A stretch of 61,504 nt of DNA from contig DASQUP010000144.1 of the NCBI GenBank assembly GCA_035641235.1, forward strand, positions 1-61,504, given 5' to 3'. Each line of letters begins with the position of its first letter. The first letter of the stretch is position 1. The position numbers were made by a program, and so were the translations under genes. This document shows, piece by piece, positions 16,778-24,833 of the stretch. The DNA is from DASQUP01 sp035641235. Lineage in GTDB: Bacteria > Actinomycetota > CADDZG01 > WHSQ01. The notes beneath the pieces were generated by a model. It saw only the letters and a list, made by a program, of their open reading frames with translations. It made no database searches and was not told the origin of the DNA.

Positions 16778-17793
16778 CAGAAGCCGAGATAATTCGTATC
16801 GATGCGCGCATGCGCGACTTGGGTCGCGTGCGTTGCCGGGCAACAACGACATCTGGCCGTCCATGTCGCAACTATGCACTCGAGGGCGGTGATTACTGCG
16901 CGGTGCACGAGCGGGCGCGCGGGGACCGTTCGCAAACTCCCGCGGCGCATGTCGTGGAGGAACCCCAGGGCGTAGCGGACGTGTTCGGGTGGTTGAGGCG
17001 GCGACTAAGCGGCGACTATGAAGTGGACGACTTCGGCCTCGATGAGGAGCTCCTCCGCGACGTCATGGGCCCGCTCGTCAGACCGTTGTACGAGCACTGG
17101 TTCCGCGTGCAGACGTTGGGTCTCGACCGTATCCCAGCCACCGGTCCGGCTCTGCTCGTCGCGAATCATTCGGGGACCATCCCCCTCGACTCCGTGATCA
17201 TGACGTACGCCGTCGCGAACGAGCATCCGGCGCGCCGCTTGGTCCGAAACGTTGGTGCCGATCTTGTTTACCGGTTGCCTTTCGTCGGCCCTCTCGCTCG
17301 AAAGGCCGGCACGGTCGTGGCGCACGAAGACGATGCTCTCGAACTGTTGCGGCGGGGTGAGCTCGTCGGTGTGTTTCCCGAAGGCTTCAAAGGAGTTGGA
17401 AAGGGCTGGCGGGAGCGTTACCGGCTGCAGCGCTTCGGGCGCGGCGGTTTCATCGAGCTCGCGCTGCGGGCGCGGGTCCCCATTGTTCCCGTTGCGATCG
17501 TCGGAGCCGAAGAGGCGTACCCGATGATCGGCAACATCAAGCCGCTCGCAACCCTCCTTGGGCTTCCTTATTTCCCCGTGACGCCAACCTGGCCTCTTCT
17601 TGGTCCTCTCGGGGTCCTCCCGCTGCCGTCGCGTTGGATCATCGAGTTCGGGGAGCCGGTGGCCATGGACACCTATCCCGAGGACGCGGCCGAGGATCCG
17701 ATGCTGGTGTTCGATCTAACGGACGAGGTCCGCGATCGCATCCAGCAGATGCTGTTCAGGAACCTCAACGCGCGCGGCGGGACTTTCCTTTAG
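16774..17793 (+). CDS. Lysophospholipid acyltransferase with N-terminal Cys/His motif
   Basis: 339 residues from GTG 16774. The PlsC-type domain has NHSGTIPLD (about 130-138, NHx4D), FPEGFKG (about 208-214) and PIVPVAIVGAEE. It would acylate lysophospholipids or related acceptors at the membrane. Before it lies a compact C-x9-C-x10-C-x2-H cluster (Cys21, Cys31, Cys42, His45), probably a small zinc knuckle, an unusual addition to an acyltransferase. Mycobacteria carry the same neighbour order (Rv0501-Rv0502). Confidence 0.87.
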   Translation: MTEAEIIRIDARMRDLGRVRCRATTTSGRPCRNYALEGGDYCAVHERARGDRSQTPAAHVVEEPQGVADVFGWLRRRLSGDYEVDDFGLDEELLRDVMGPLVRPLYEHWFRVQTLGLDRIPATGPALLVANHSGTIPLDSVIMTYAVANEHPARRLVRNVGADLVYRLPFVGPLARKAGTVVAHEDDALELLRRGELVGVFPEGFKGVGKGWRERYRLQRFGRGGFIELALRARVPIVPVAIVGAEEAYPMIGNIKPLATLLGLPYFPVTPTWPLLGPLGVLPLPSRWIIEFGEPVAMDTYPEDAAEDPMLVFDLTDEVRDRIQQMLFRNLNARGGTFL

Positions 17794-17795
17794 GT

Positions 17796-17894
17796 CTAGC
17801 CGACGAGGCCGTAAATCCGCAACACGCCGAGCGTGCCAGCGATTGCAATTGCGGCAAGCAGAAGGGCTATGGCGAGCAGTGTGTTTCGACGCAC
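17796..17894 (-). CDS. Candidate 32-residue single-helix membrane peptide
   Basis: GTG 17894 opens a 33-codon frame: a basic start (MRRN), a 20-residue hydrophobic helix rich in Ala, Ile and Leu, and a short tail ending LRIYGLVG. It stops 3 bp from the convergent acyltransferase stop. Composition and topology look like a real small membrane protein, but the ribosome site is weak (TTGGGG), so this remains a candidate. Confidence 0.4.
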   Translation of the reverse strand: MRRNTLLAIALLLAAIAIAGTLGVLRIYGLVG

Positions 17895-17932
17895 GCCCCA
17901 AGCCTAAAGGGCCGGCGCGCGCCGCGGTCACT

Positions 17933-17981
17933 AACCTGTGGTCACAAAACGACACATATTGTTGCTTGGTGTACTCAGGTT
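17933..17981. repeat. 49-bp imperfect palindrome (type 3, copy A, degenerate)
   Basis: Arms AACCTGTGGTCAC / GTGTACTCAGGTT (13 bp with mismatches) around an inner CGACA/TGTTG stem. Same length and layout as the copies at 54618 and 55685. It is flanked by GGCGCG(CG)CC palindromes (17913 and 17997-18015) and lies downstream of the receiver-domain gene. Confidence 0.7.
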
Positions 17982-18014
17982 CGTGACGCGGGGCTCGGCG
18001 CGCCGGCGGCGCGC

Positions 18015-18386
18015 CTAAGCGAGGTCGCGGCACAACTCGCTGATGTGGCGCTCCAGCTGATTCAGCCCCTCGACCTTTCCGACGCATAGAGCGATGCCGG
18101 ACTGTTTTGCCCGAGCTTCGAGGTCCGGATCCATGTACGCGGTGTACAAAATGATCGCCTGGCCGGGCCGTTCGTCCTTAATGGTGCGAGCGGCTGTGAG
18201 TCCGTCCATCTTGGGCATCTTGTAGTCCATCACCACGACGTCGGGATCAGCTTCCGATGCAAGGCCGATGGCCATCTGCCCTGAGTCCGCCTTACCGACG
18301 ACGTTGAAACCATCCAACTCGAGCATCTCCACGAGCATGTTGCGGACGTGGTCCGTGTCGTCAACTACAAGTACCTTCACACTCAC
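18015..18386 (-). CDS. Stand-alone response-regulator receiver domain
   Basis: 123 residues, only a CheY-like domain: acidic pair D9-D10, phospho-acceptor Asp54 in VVMDYKMPKMDG, switch Thr in LYTAY and Lys104 in CVGKVEG. No output domain and no kinase gene nearby, so it must act through a protein partner. GTG 18386 overlaps the stop of the preceding gene (GTGA), meaning translation is coupled to the TIM-barrel protein. Confidence 0.92.
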   Translation of the reverse strand: MSVKVLVVDDTDHVRNMLVEMLELDGFNVVGKADSGQMAIGLASEADPDVVVMDYKMPKMDGLTAARTIKDERPGQAIILYTAYMDPDLEARAKQSGIALCVGKVEGLNQLERHISELCRDLA

Positions 18387-19255
18387 GTGCGGGGCAGCCC
18401 TTTCGCTACGCGCCGGCGCTTCTCGGTCAAACGACTCTCGACATACTCGCGGTTCCTTCTAAGCATTTCGACCAGTTTCGCCGGTTTTTCCAGATATCGG
18501 TAGACCGATAACTCAAGGGATACGGCGCCGGCGTACGCGCTCCTGCGGACTTCGCTCAGGAACCTGTCCAGCGGAAGGATGCCGCGTTCCATCTCCAGAT
18601 GGCCATCCTTGCCGTCACCCGCGTTGTTGGAGAGATGTATGTGTGTGAGCCGGGGGCGCAGGACATGAAATGCATCGAGGATGTCGTGGCGCCCGAGTGC
18701 GAGGTGGCTCGTGTCCAACACGACGTGTGGTGCATGGTGCTGCAAGGAAGCGGGTTCGAGCCATCGGTAGGCGCGCAGCCGCCGTCCGGCGACCCACTTC
18801 GGGTACATCGTCTCGACGGCAACCACCACACCTGAGTCTTTCGAGAACTGGGCCGATTCTTCCTCCACCCAACGCGCATATGCGCCCTCCCACAGATACG
18901 GGGGATGGACGATTTGCGAGGTCGCCCCCAACGCCTTGCACATCTCGGCGCCGCGCCGGATCTTGCCGAGCGGATCGAGGCCCCACACATTTTTCGTGAG
19001 CACGAGGAACGGCCCGTGCAGAGAGGTGATTCTTAGACCGCGTTCCTCAGCCAGTTTCGCCGGGATGTCGGGCTCCTGGGTCTTCGGGTCGCGTGTGACC
19101 ATCAGCTCGATCTCCGTGAACCCGGCCTCGGCGAGGGCGTCCATCGCCTCCTCGAGCTCCATTGCCCAGAAGGGGCCGGTCGAGCACTGGACTGTGGGCA
19201 TCGCAGGCGGCTGTGCGTCTCTACTGGTGCGTGGTTCGGGAGGGGGTTGTGACAT
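18383..19255 (-). CDS. Sugar phosphate isomerase/epimerase-like TIM barrel protein
   Basis: 290 residues from ATG 19255. AP_endonuclease_2-type barrel with metal-ligand candidates in SLHGPF, VHPPYLW, VVAVETMYP, VLDTSHLALG, THIHLSNN and the final AVSLELS. The family includes xylose isomerase-like enzymes and endonuclease IV; this one resembles the uncharacterised Rv0498-type group near mshA-proC in mycobacteria. Substrate unknown. Translationally coupled to the receiver domain downstream. Confidence 0.8.
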   Translation of the reverse strand: MSQPPPEPRTSRDAQPPAMPTVQCSTGPFWAMELEEAMDALAEAGFTEIELMVTRDPKTQEPDIPAKLAEERGLRITSLHGPFLVLTKNVWGLDPLGKIRRGAEMCKALGATSQIVHPPYLWEGAYARWVEEESAQFSKDSGVVVAVETMYPKWVAGRRLRAYRWLEPASLQHHAPHVVLDTSHLALGRHDILDAFHVLRPRLTHIHLSNNAGDGKDGHLEMERGILPLDRFLSEVRRSAYAGAVSLELSVYRYLEKPAKLVEMLRRNREYVESRLTEKRRRVAKGLPRT

Positions 19256-19506
19256 GGGGACCCATCGTCGCACGACCTCGGCGGTTTTCCGGCCTGCCCT
19301 CTGATGGCAATTGGACCCACCCAAGGTGTGCCCACTTGCCATCTCGGGGAGGGGGGCGGGCCCGGAACGCAAATAGCGCCCCCGTCACCGGGGGCGCCAG
19401 CAGAGTCCTTTAAGGGAGGGCCGGCTTGGGGCGGGCTGGGAGGCTCGTTGCACGGCCCGGGGGAGGCCGTGAGGTCCTTGAAGCCCTTCCTTGCGGGTAA
19501 CTCCGA
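19256..19506. other. Intergenic region with two hairpins
   Basis: Between the Crp-family gene and the TIM-barrel gene, both leftward. A 9-bp stem GCGCCCCCG / CGGGGGCGC (19376-19384 with 19389-19397) closes on a GTGA tetraloop when read on the minus strand, a GNRA type expected in RNA. A second hairpin, 19303-19343, has arms GATGGCAA / TTGCCATC around CACC-CAA-GGTG. This could be the crp terminator plus a structured 5' leader of the TIM-barrel gene. No known riboswitch core was recognised. Confidence 0.45.
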
Positions 19507-20304
19507 CTATGTATTCGGGATTTCGCCGTCAAACCTTGAGTGGTTCGGACGGGCTTTTTTTCGCGCCTTTTTGTCCATCGGGTGGGGGTTTCCGGCTTGG
19601 AGGGCGAGTGGCCTTGGCACCAGGGGAAAGCCCTCAGCTCGGATCGCTTGGAGGAGGTCGGGGCGCAGGATCGTCAGTTCACTTCTCGTGTAGTCGAGGA
19701 CACCCTGCTCCTTGAGTCGCCGCAGCGCCTTGCAGGTGCTTTCCCGGGAGATACCCGCGAGCCGGCCGAGATCGGTTTGCGCCAACGGCAGCTCGAGCCT
19801 GAAGCGCCCATCGGAGCCCCGACCGATCACTTGGGCAAGGTCGAGCAGGCGACCGGCGAGCCGGGAGGACGCCGGTGCACACGTGCGCTCGAGCGCCGTC
19901 GTCCCCAGCCACCTGAGACGACCGGCCATGATCCGGGCGAGTTCGAGCGTGGCTCCGGGGTTGCCCCTCAGCACTTCGAGGAGGCGCCATGCATCAAACC
20001 CGACCACGCTGCATTTGGTGACCGCCACGGCGTCGGTGACCTGCGGGATCCCCTCGATAGCGGCGGCGTCCCCAAGCAGATCCCCCGCAACGGCTAGACC
20101 CAGGATCGTCTCCCGGCCGTCAGCGTCCCGGGCGGTCAGCTTCACGATGCCCGACGAAACCAGGTGCACCCGCGGGGCCGCCTCGCCTGATAGATGGATG
20201 AACGAGCCGGGGTCGAGCCGCCGGGGGACCGCCTTTTCGAGAAGACAGGCCCGTTCGTCCGGAGAGAGGTGAGCCAGAAGAGGGGCGATGGACGAAGAGG
20301 GCAT
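19507..20304 (-). CDS. Crp/Fnr-family transcriptional regulator
   Basis: 265 residues from the ATG at 20304, which has GGAGG 8 nt upstream. Residues about 10-125 form the cyclic-nucleotide-type beta roll, followed by the dimer helix and a winged HTH (TDLGRLAGISRESTCKALRR, about 170-190). No N-terminal Cys cluster, so not an oxygen-sensing Fnr. The last 40 residues are an extra basic tail (KKARKKARP). Divergent from TlpA-CcdA, which it may control. A consensus TGTGA-N6-TCACA site at 35151 is a candidate target. Confidence 0.9.
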   Translation of the reverse strand: MPSSSIAPLLAHLSPDERACLLEKAVPRRLDPGSFIHLSGEAAPRVHLVSSGIVKLTARDADGRETILGLAVAGDLLGDAAAIEGIPQVTDAVAVTKCSVVGFDAWRLLEVLRGNPGATLELARIMAGRLRWLGTTALERTCAPASSRLAGRLLDLAQVIGRGSDGRFRLELPLAQTDLGRLAGISRESTCKALRRLKEQGVLDYTRSELTILRPDLLQAIRAEGFPLVPRPLALQAGNPHPMDKKARKKARPNHSRFDGEIPNT

Positions 20305-20346
20305 TTCCGTAACCTCCGCTGCGAGCCATCCCCTCCTCCGTGGGTA

Positions 20347-20375
20347 AGAATAGCGTAAGCTTCTTAATACGTCCA
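20347..20375 (-). promoter_or_regulatory. Promoter of the Crp-family gene
   Basis: On the minus strand TGGACG (20370-20375) and TATTCT (20347-20352) are 17 bp apart in an unusually AT-rich segment, 43 bp before the start codon. Confidence 0.45.
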
Positions 20376-20447
20376 TTTACCTTCGTTTGCGTTATATAGC
20401 ATCTGGAACTGGCCGGCGTAGTCGACTCCGGGTGCGAAGATGAGCCC

Positions 20448-21002
20448 ATGCACGACGGCACCCCAGCACCCCCTTCCTCTCACTCGAGGATGCTCCGGCG
20501 CGCCTGGATTCTGGTCCCGGCGGCTGCTTTTGTCGGCCTTCTTACGTTCGGTTTGCTGCGTGCGGGGGAGGCGCCGGGAATCGGCGACACGGCGCCCGAG
20601 TTCACGGCGGAGCGCCTAAACGACGGCGGCTCTCTCTCGCTGAACGAGCTCCGCGGGCGCCCCGTGCTCCTGAACTTCTGGGCCTCCTGGTGTGTCCCCT
20701 GCGAGGACGAGGGACCGATGCTGCGCGCCGGCTTCGAGCGCTACGGCAATCAAGTTCACTTCGTCGGCGTCGATATACGTGACGCTCGAGGAGATGCTCA
20801 GGAGTTCGTTCGCCGCCACAAGCTCGACTATGAGCATGTTCGTGATGAAAGGCTTCAGATCTACGACGACTACGGATTAACCGGACAGCCCGAGACCTTT
20901 CTCATCGATTCGGACGGCAGGATCGTCCAGCACATCTCCGGGCCACTGCTGAGCGAGGACGATCTGTTCGTGTTGCTCGAGGAGCTCGTAACCCGTGGTT
21001 GA
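20448..21002 (+). CDS. TlpA/ResA-like membrane-anchored thioredoxin
   Basis: 184 residues: N-terminal anchor helix (about 16-36), then a thioredoxin fold outside the membrane with the active site FWASWCVPC (about 78-86) and the cis-Pro loop GQPETFLID. Such proteins keep apocytochrome c cysteines reduced for heme attachment. The ccdA gene overlaps its end, and CcdA is the usual electron donor to this class. Similar to the second TlpA at 41840. Confidence 0.9.
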   Translation: MHDGTPAPPSSHSRMLRRAWILVPAAAFVGLLTFGLLRAGEAPGIGDTAPEFTAERLNDGGSLSLNELRGRPVLLNFWASWCVPCEDEGPMLRAGFERYGNQVHFVGVDIRDARGDAQEFVRRHKLDYEHVRDERLQIYDDYGLTGQPETFLIDSDGRIVQHISGPLLSEDDLFVLLEELVTRG

Positions 21003-21732
21003 TCCGACCGCCCCTCTCGCATTCGTCGCCGGGCTGGTTTCCTTTCTGTCGCCGTGCGTGTTGCCGCTAGTGCCGGGTTACCTCTCGTACATGTCGGGGA
21101 TCGGCAACTCCGAGCAGGGTAGGCGGCGCACCGTTCATACCGGCGCGGTCGCCCTCACTTTTGTCCTCGGCTTCACGCTCGTTTTTGTAGCTCTGGGAGC
21201 AACGGCGACCTACCTCGGAACCTTCTTGCGCGACAACCAGCAGGAGTTCGCCCGCGTTGGCGGTGTACTCATCATCTTGATGGGGCTGGTTTTCATGGGC
21301 GCACTCAAGGTTCCCTGGTTGTACCGGGAAGCGCGCTTTCATCCCTCACCCGGCGCCGGCGTGTCGGGCAGCCTTCTGCTCGGGGTCGCCTTTGCCTTTG
21401 GGTGGTCCCCATGTATCGGCGCAACGATGGGAGCCGTGCTCACCATGGCGGCCGGTCGGGGGAGCACCGGCGGCCCCGCGGAGGGCGCCTTCCTCCTGGC
21501 GGTTTATTCGTTCGGGTTGGGGCTCCCCTTCATACTGTCGGGGCTCGGGGTCTCGAAACTGACCGGCGCGGTCAAATGGCTCCGCAACCACACCAGGACG
21601 CTGAACCTCGTGAGCGGCGCTCTTCTGGTGGCGGTTGGCCTGCTGTTTGTCACGGGAGACCTATTCCGACTGTCTATATGGATGCAGAGGACGCTCACGG
21701 CCTTGGGCCTGGATTTCTGGAGTGACATCTGA
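20995..21732 (+). CDS. ccdA: CcdA-type thiol-disulfide membrane transporter
   Basis: 245 residues with six or seven helices. It passes reducing equivalents from cytoplasmic thioredoxin across the membrane to TlpA-like proteins. The two redox Cys are in LSPCVLPLVPGYLSY (about 20-34) and GWSPCIGATMG (about 138-148). GTG 20995 overlaps the tlpA stop by 8 bp. Supports the c-type cytochromes and COX2 encoded elsewhere in the window. Confidence 0.93.
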   Translation: MVDPTAPLAFVAGLVSFLSPCVLPLVPGYLSYMSGIGNSEQGRRRTVHTGAVALTFVLGFTLVFVALGATATYLGTFLRDNQQEFARVGGVLIILMGLVFMGALKVPWLYREARFHPSPGAGVSGSLLLGVAFAFGWSPCIGATMGAVLTMAAGRGSTGGPAEGAFLLAVYSFGLGLPFILSGLGVSKLTGAVKWLRNHTRTLNLVSGALLVAVGLLFVTGDLFRLSIWMQRTLTALGLDFWSDI

Positions 21733-21756
21733 CCGGCTTCCGATCAGACGTTCGGC

Positions 21757-21778
21757 GGGTCGCACAAATTCACGACCC
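21757..21778 (+). terminator. Hairpin downstream of ccdA
   Basis: GGGTCG (21757-21762) pairs with CGACCC (21773-21778) across a 10-nt loop, then TGGGTTTG. A modest terminator candidate, 24 bp after the stop. Confidence 0.4.
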
Positions 21779-21834
21779 TGGGTTTGTGGCCCCCACAGAG
21801 ACCTAAAAGTCCAGGTAGGAGCGCTCTTCGTCGT

Positions 21835-21852
21835 TTGTGATAGCAGTCACAA
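21835..21852. promoter_or_regulatory. Rex operator upstream of rex-hemACDBL
   Basis: TTGTGATAGCAGTCACAA is an 18-bp perfect inverted repeat (TTGTGA-N6-TCACAA) matching the actinobacterial Rex operator. It lies 22 bp before the rex start, overlapping the expected promoter (TAGGAT at 21860-21865 as -10). The -10 is 9 bp from the ATG, so the message is probably leaderless. High NAD+ would favour Rex binding and shut down its own operon. Confidence 0.85.
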
Positions 21853-21874
21853 GCTCAGATAGGATGGTCCACGT

Positions 21875-22579
21875 ATGCCAAATCGACCCATCCCCGACGC
21901 AACCGTAGGCCGGCTTCCCATCTACCTCCGAGCCCTACTGGACCTTGCCGAGACGCGTCCGGAGACCAAGGTCTCCTCGGACGAGCTTGCTCGGCTCGCC
22001 GGTGTGAACGCCGCAAAGGTCCGCAAGGACCTCTCGTACCTCGGCTCGTACGGCACACGCGGCGTTGGCTACGATGTCGAATACCTCCTCTATCAGATTA
22101 CTCGTGAGCTCGGACTGACCCAGGACTGGCCGGCTGCGCTCATCGGTGTTGGAAACCTCGGGCGCGCACTCGCCTCATATCGTGGGTTCTCGGAACGGGG
22201 CTTCCGCATCGCTGCGTTGTTCGATATCAAAGACAGCGTGATAGGCGCTGAGGTAGGCGGTCAGTATGTGCGTCACCTCGACGAACTGAAGGATATCGTG
22301 ACCGACGAAGGAATCTCTATCGGGATAATCACCACGCCGCCGACCGCAGCCCAAGAGGTTGCTGAGCGCCTCGTCGACGCCGGCGTGAAGTCGATACTGA
22401 ACTTCGCTCCCGCCGTCGTAAACGTGCCTCCGGACGTCAACGTCCGCAAGGTCGATCTCTCGATCGAACTCCAGATCCTCTCGTTCCACATGCAGCGCAT
22501 GCAGGCCATCGCCACCGCGCGTGAGGCCAATCGCCGGCTCGGCGCGACCAATCGTCCGCCGGCCGGAAGGAGTCTCTAG
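21875..22579 (+). CDS. rex: Redox-sensing transcriptional repressor Rex
   Basis: 234 residues. The N-terminal winged helix (SSDELARLAGVNAAKVRKDL, about 34-53, and LGSYGTRGVGYDV) binds the operator; the Rossmann domain starts at LIGVGNLGRAL (about 89-99) and senses the NADH/NAD+ ratio. The C-terminal helix swaps between subunits. It leads the heme operon, as in Streptomyces (rex-hemACD). A second Rex-like operator stands before the nuo genes (55793). Confidence 0.97.
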   Translation: MPNRPIPDATVGRLPIYLRALLDLAETRPETKVSSDELARLAGVNAAKVRKDLSYLGSYGTRGVGYDVEYLLYQITRELGLTQDWPAALIGVGNLGRALASYRGFSERGFRIAALFDIKDSVIGAEVGGQYVRHLDELKDIVTDEGISIGIITTPPTAAQEVAERLVDAGVKSILNFAPAVVNVPPDVNVRKVDLSIELQILSFHMQRMQAIATAREANRRLGATNRPPAGRSL

Positions 22580-22592
22580 ATCGTTGACTCCC

Positions 22593-23858
22593 ATGTCGCT
22601 TGTCGTCGTGGGGCTCAACCACAAGACCGCTCCCATTTCGCTTCTCGATCATCTCGCCATTTCTGAGGAGCGGCTCGGCAAGGCATTGCAGCACCTCAGC
22701 GGCTACGAACATGTTGCCGAGGGCGTGGTCCTTTCGACATGCAACCGCATCGAGGTATACGCGGCGGTAACCAGATTCCATGCGGGCGCCCAGAACCTTC
22801 GCAACTTCCTCGCGGAGTTCTGCCACGTTGCGCCCGAGGACTTCGCCGACCATCTGTACACGTATTACGACGAGGGTGCCGTTCGACACCTGTTCCGAGT
22901 CGCCGGAGGGATCGATTCGATGGTGATAGGCGAGTCCGAGATCCTCGGTCAGGTCCGGCGCGCCCATCAGTTCGCGGCCGATGAGAACCGCGTGGGGCCT
23001 CTGCTCGGGATGGCGTTCCGCCGGGCCCTGCGAGTTGGAAAACGCGCCCGCTCGGAAACAGCCATCGGCCGGAATCCCGCGTCTATTTCGTCCGCTGCCA
23101 TTGAGCTTGCCCGGAGGGCATTCGAAGAGGGAACGCTCTCCGGGCGCACCGTTGCCATTGTCGGAGCCGGCAAGATGGGCCGGTTGGCTGCCGCGGCTCT
23201 TGGCTCCGCAGGGGCGTCTGATGTAGTCATCCTCAACCGGAGCGAAGAACGAGCGCGCGCCGCAGCCCACGCGTTCGACGCGACCCCGCGTCCGTTCGAG
23301 GACCTCCCCGACGTGCTGGCGTCGGTCGACATCGTTATCTCCTCCACGACCGCTCCGCGCACGGTTATCGATCGCGAGATGGTCGCCGAGGCCGTAGGCA
23401 AACGTCCCCCGGAGCAACCTTTGTTTATCGTGGATATAGCCGTCCCGCGCGATGTCGATCCCGAAGTTGCTGCCCTATCGGGAGTCGTGCTGCGCGACAT
23501 CGAGGATTTGCGCGATGTGGTCGAGACAACCATCGGGACCCGAATCTCCGAGGTGTCGAAGGTGGAGGAGATCATCGCCGCGGAGATCGACTACTTCGCA
23601 CAGTGGCAGCGAGCACAAGAAACTGCACCGACGGCTGCCGCTCTGGTGAGCAAGGCAGAGTCACTTCGTGCCGCCGAACTTGAACGTATCCGTTCGCATC
23701 TCGAGGCAATGACGCCGGAACAGCGGAACGCAGTTGCGCACATGTCCCGCCGACTCGTTGCGAAGATCTTCCACACTCCGCTGAGCAAGACACGCGACCT
23801 GAGCGGCCCCGAGCTCGAAGCGCTGCGCGCCCTGTTCGAGCTCGACGATGGCGAATAG
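22593..23858 (+). CDS. hemA: Glutamyl-tRNA reductase
   Basis: First enzyme of C5-pathway tetrapyrrole synthesis: NADPH reduction of glutamyl-tRNA(Glu) to glutamate-1-semialdehyde. 421 residues from ATG 22593. Catalytic Cys in LSTCNRIEVYA (about 47-57), the substrate loop FRVAGGIDSMVIGESEILGQV (first part about 100-110), the Rossmann motif VGAGKMG and a C-terminal dimerisation helix are all present. An in-frame TTG three codons upstream is an alternative start. Products feed hemL at the end of the operon. Confidence 0.97.
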   Translation: MSLVVVGLNHKTAPISLLDHLAISEERLGKALQHLSGYEHVAEGVVLSTCNRIEVYAAVTRFHAGAQNLRNFLAEFCHVAPEDFADHLYTYYDEGAVRHLFRVAGGIDSMVIGESEILGQVRRAHQFAADENRVGPLLGMAFRRALRVGKRARSETAIGRNPASISSAAIELARRAFEEGTLSGRTVAIVGAGKMGRLAAAALGSAGASDVVILNRSEERARAAAHAFDATPRPFEDLPDVLASVDIVISSTTAPRTVIDREMVAEAVGKRPPEQPLFIVDIAVPRDVDPEVAALSGVVLRDIEDLRDVVETTIGTRISEVSKVEEIIAAEIDYFAQWQRAQETAPTAAALVSKAESLRAAELERIRSHLEAMTPEQRNAVAHMSRRLVAKIFHTPLSKTRDLSGPELEALRALFELDDGE

Positions 23859-23873
23859 CGCGGTTCGGATACC

Positions 23874-24833
23874 GTGGCGCTCGACCGCCTTGTAATCGCA
23901 AGCCGCGGATCTACACTGGCGCTCCGCCAGGCAGGGATCGTGGCGGAACTCGTGGGTTCCGTGTCCGGCGACATCGACGTTGACGTTCGTACCGTGAAGA
24001 CTCGCGGGGACAGCGACAAGCGCGCCTTTGCCCACATCGGAGGCAAGGGCCTGTTTGTTGCCGATGTCGAGCGCGAGGTCGCCGAGGGACGTGCCGACAT
24101 CGCCGTCCACTCGGCCAAGGACCTGACGGCCGACCTCGGCCCGGGATGCGCAATCGTTTGTGTTCCGCCGCGCGCGTCGGTGCACGACGTGGTGGTTGGG
24201 GGGACCGGCGATTCGGGCGAAGAACGACTTGGCCGGCTCCCCGAAGGAGCGACCGTCGGAACATCGAGCATGCGCCGGCGAGCCCTACTGTCCGAAGCTC
24301 GCCCCGAGCTGAAGGCCGTCGAGTTTCGGGGAAACCTCGACACCCGCCTGAGAAAGGTGGCCGACGGGCAGGTCGACGTCGCGGTCCTGGCCGCCGCAGG
24401 AATCGAACGTCTCGACGCGGATGTGTCCATCGCTCCCCTCGATCCGGCTTGGTGGATCCCCCCACCTGGTCAGGGCGCCCTGGCCATCGAGGCTCGCTCC
24501 GACCGCAACGATCTGATCGATCTGTTTGCCGGGGTGACAGACCCCGCGGCAGCCGCCGAGGTCGCCTGCGAGAGGGCATTCTCGGCGCGCCTCGAAGGGG
24601 GCTGCTCGGTGCCGCTCGGGTGCCTCGCCAGGGCATCCGGTTCGGAGCTCGTCGCCACCGGATTCCTCGGGCATCCGGAGGGTGCGGAGTCGATACGGGA
24701 CCGCATCTCCGGCGGAGTCTCAGAGGCCGAAGCTCTGGGGCGGGAGCTGGCCGAAGCGATCCTCGCCGGAGGGGGCGGCGACCTGCTCGAGGAGATCCGG
24801 GCCGGAACTCCACCGAGCATCTCCCCGCCGTGA
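23874..24833 (+). CDS. hemC: Porphobilinogen deaminase (hydroxymethylbilane synthase)
   Basis: Condenses four porphobilinogens into hydroxymethylbilane. 319 residues from GTG 23874. Motifs: SRGSTLALRQA (10-20), KTRGD (about 43-47), AVHSAKDL (about 81-88), the Arg-rich GTSSMRRRA (about 132-140) and the dipyrromethane-cofactor Cys in EGGCSVPLG (Cys about 244). Overlaps hemD by 4 bp. Confidence 0.97.
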   Translation: MALDRLVIASRGSTLALRQAGIVAELVGSVSGDIDVDVRTVKTRGDSDKRAFAHIGGKGLFVADVEREVAEGRADIAVHSAKDLTADLGPGCAIVCVPPRASVHDVVVGGTGDSGEERLGRLPEGATVGTSSMRRRALLSEARPELKAVEFRGNLDTRLRKVADGQVDVAVLAAAGIERLDADVSIAPLDPAWWIPPPGQGALAIEARSDRNDLIDLFAGVTDPAAAAEVACERAFSARLEGGCSVPLGCLARASGSELVATGFLGHPEGAESIRDRISGGVSEAEALGRELAEAILAGGGGDLLEEIRAGTPPSISPP

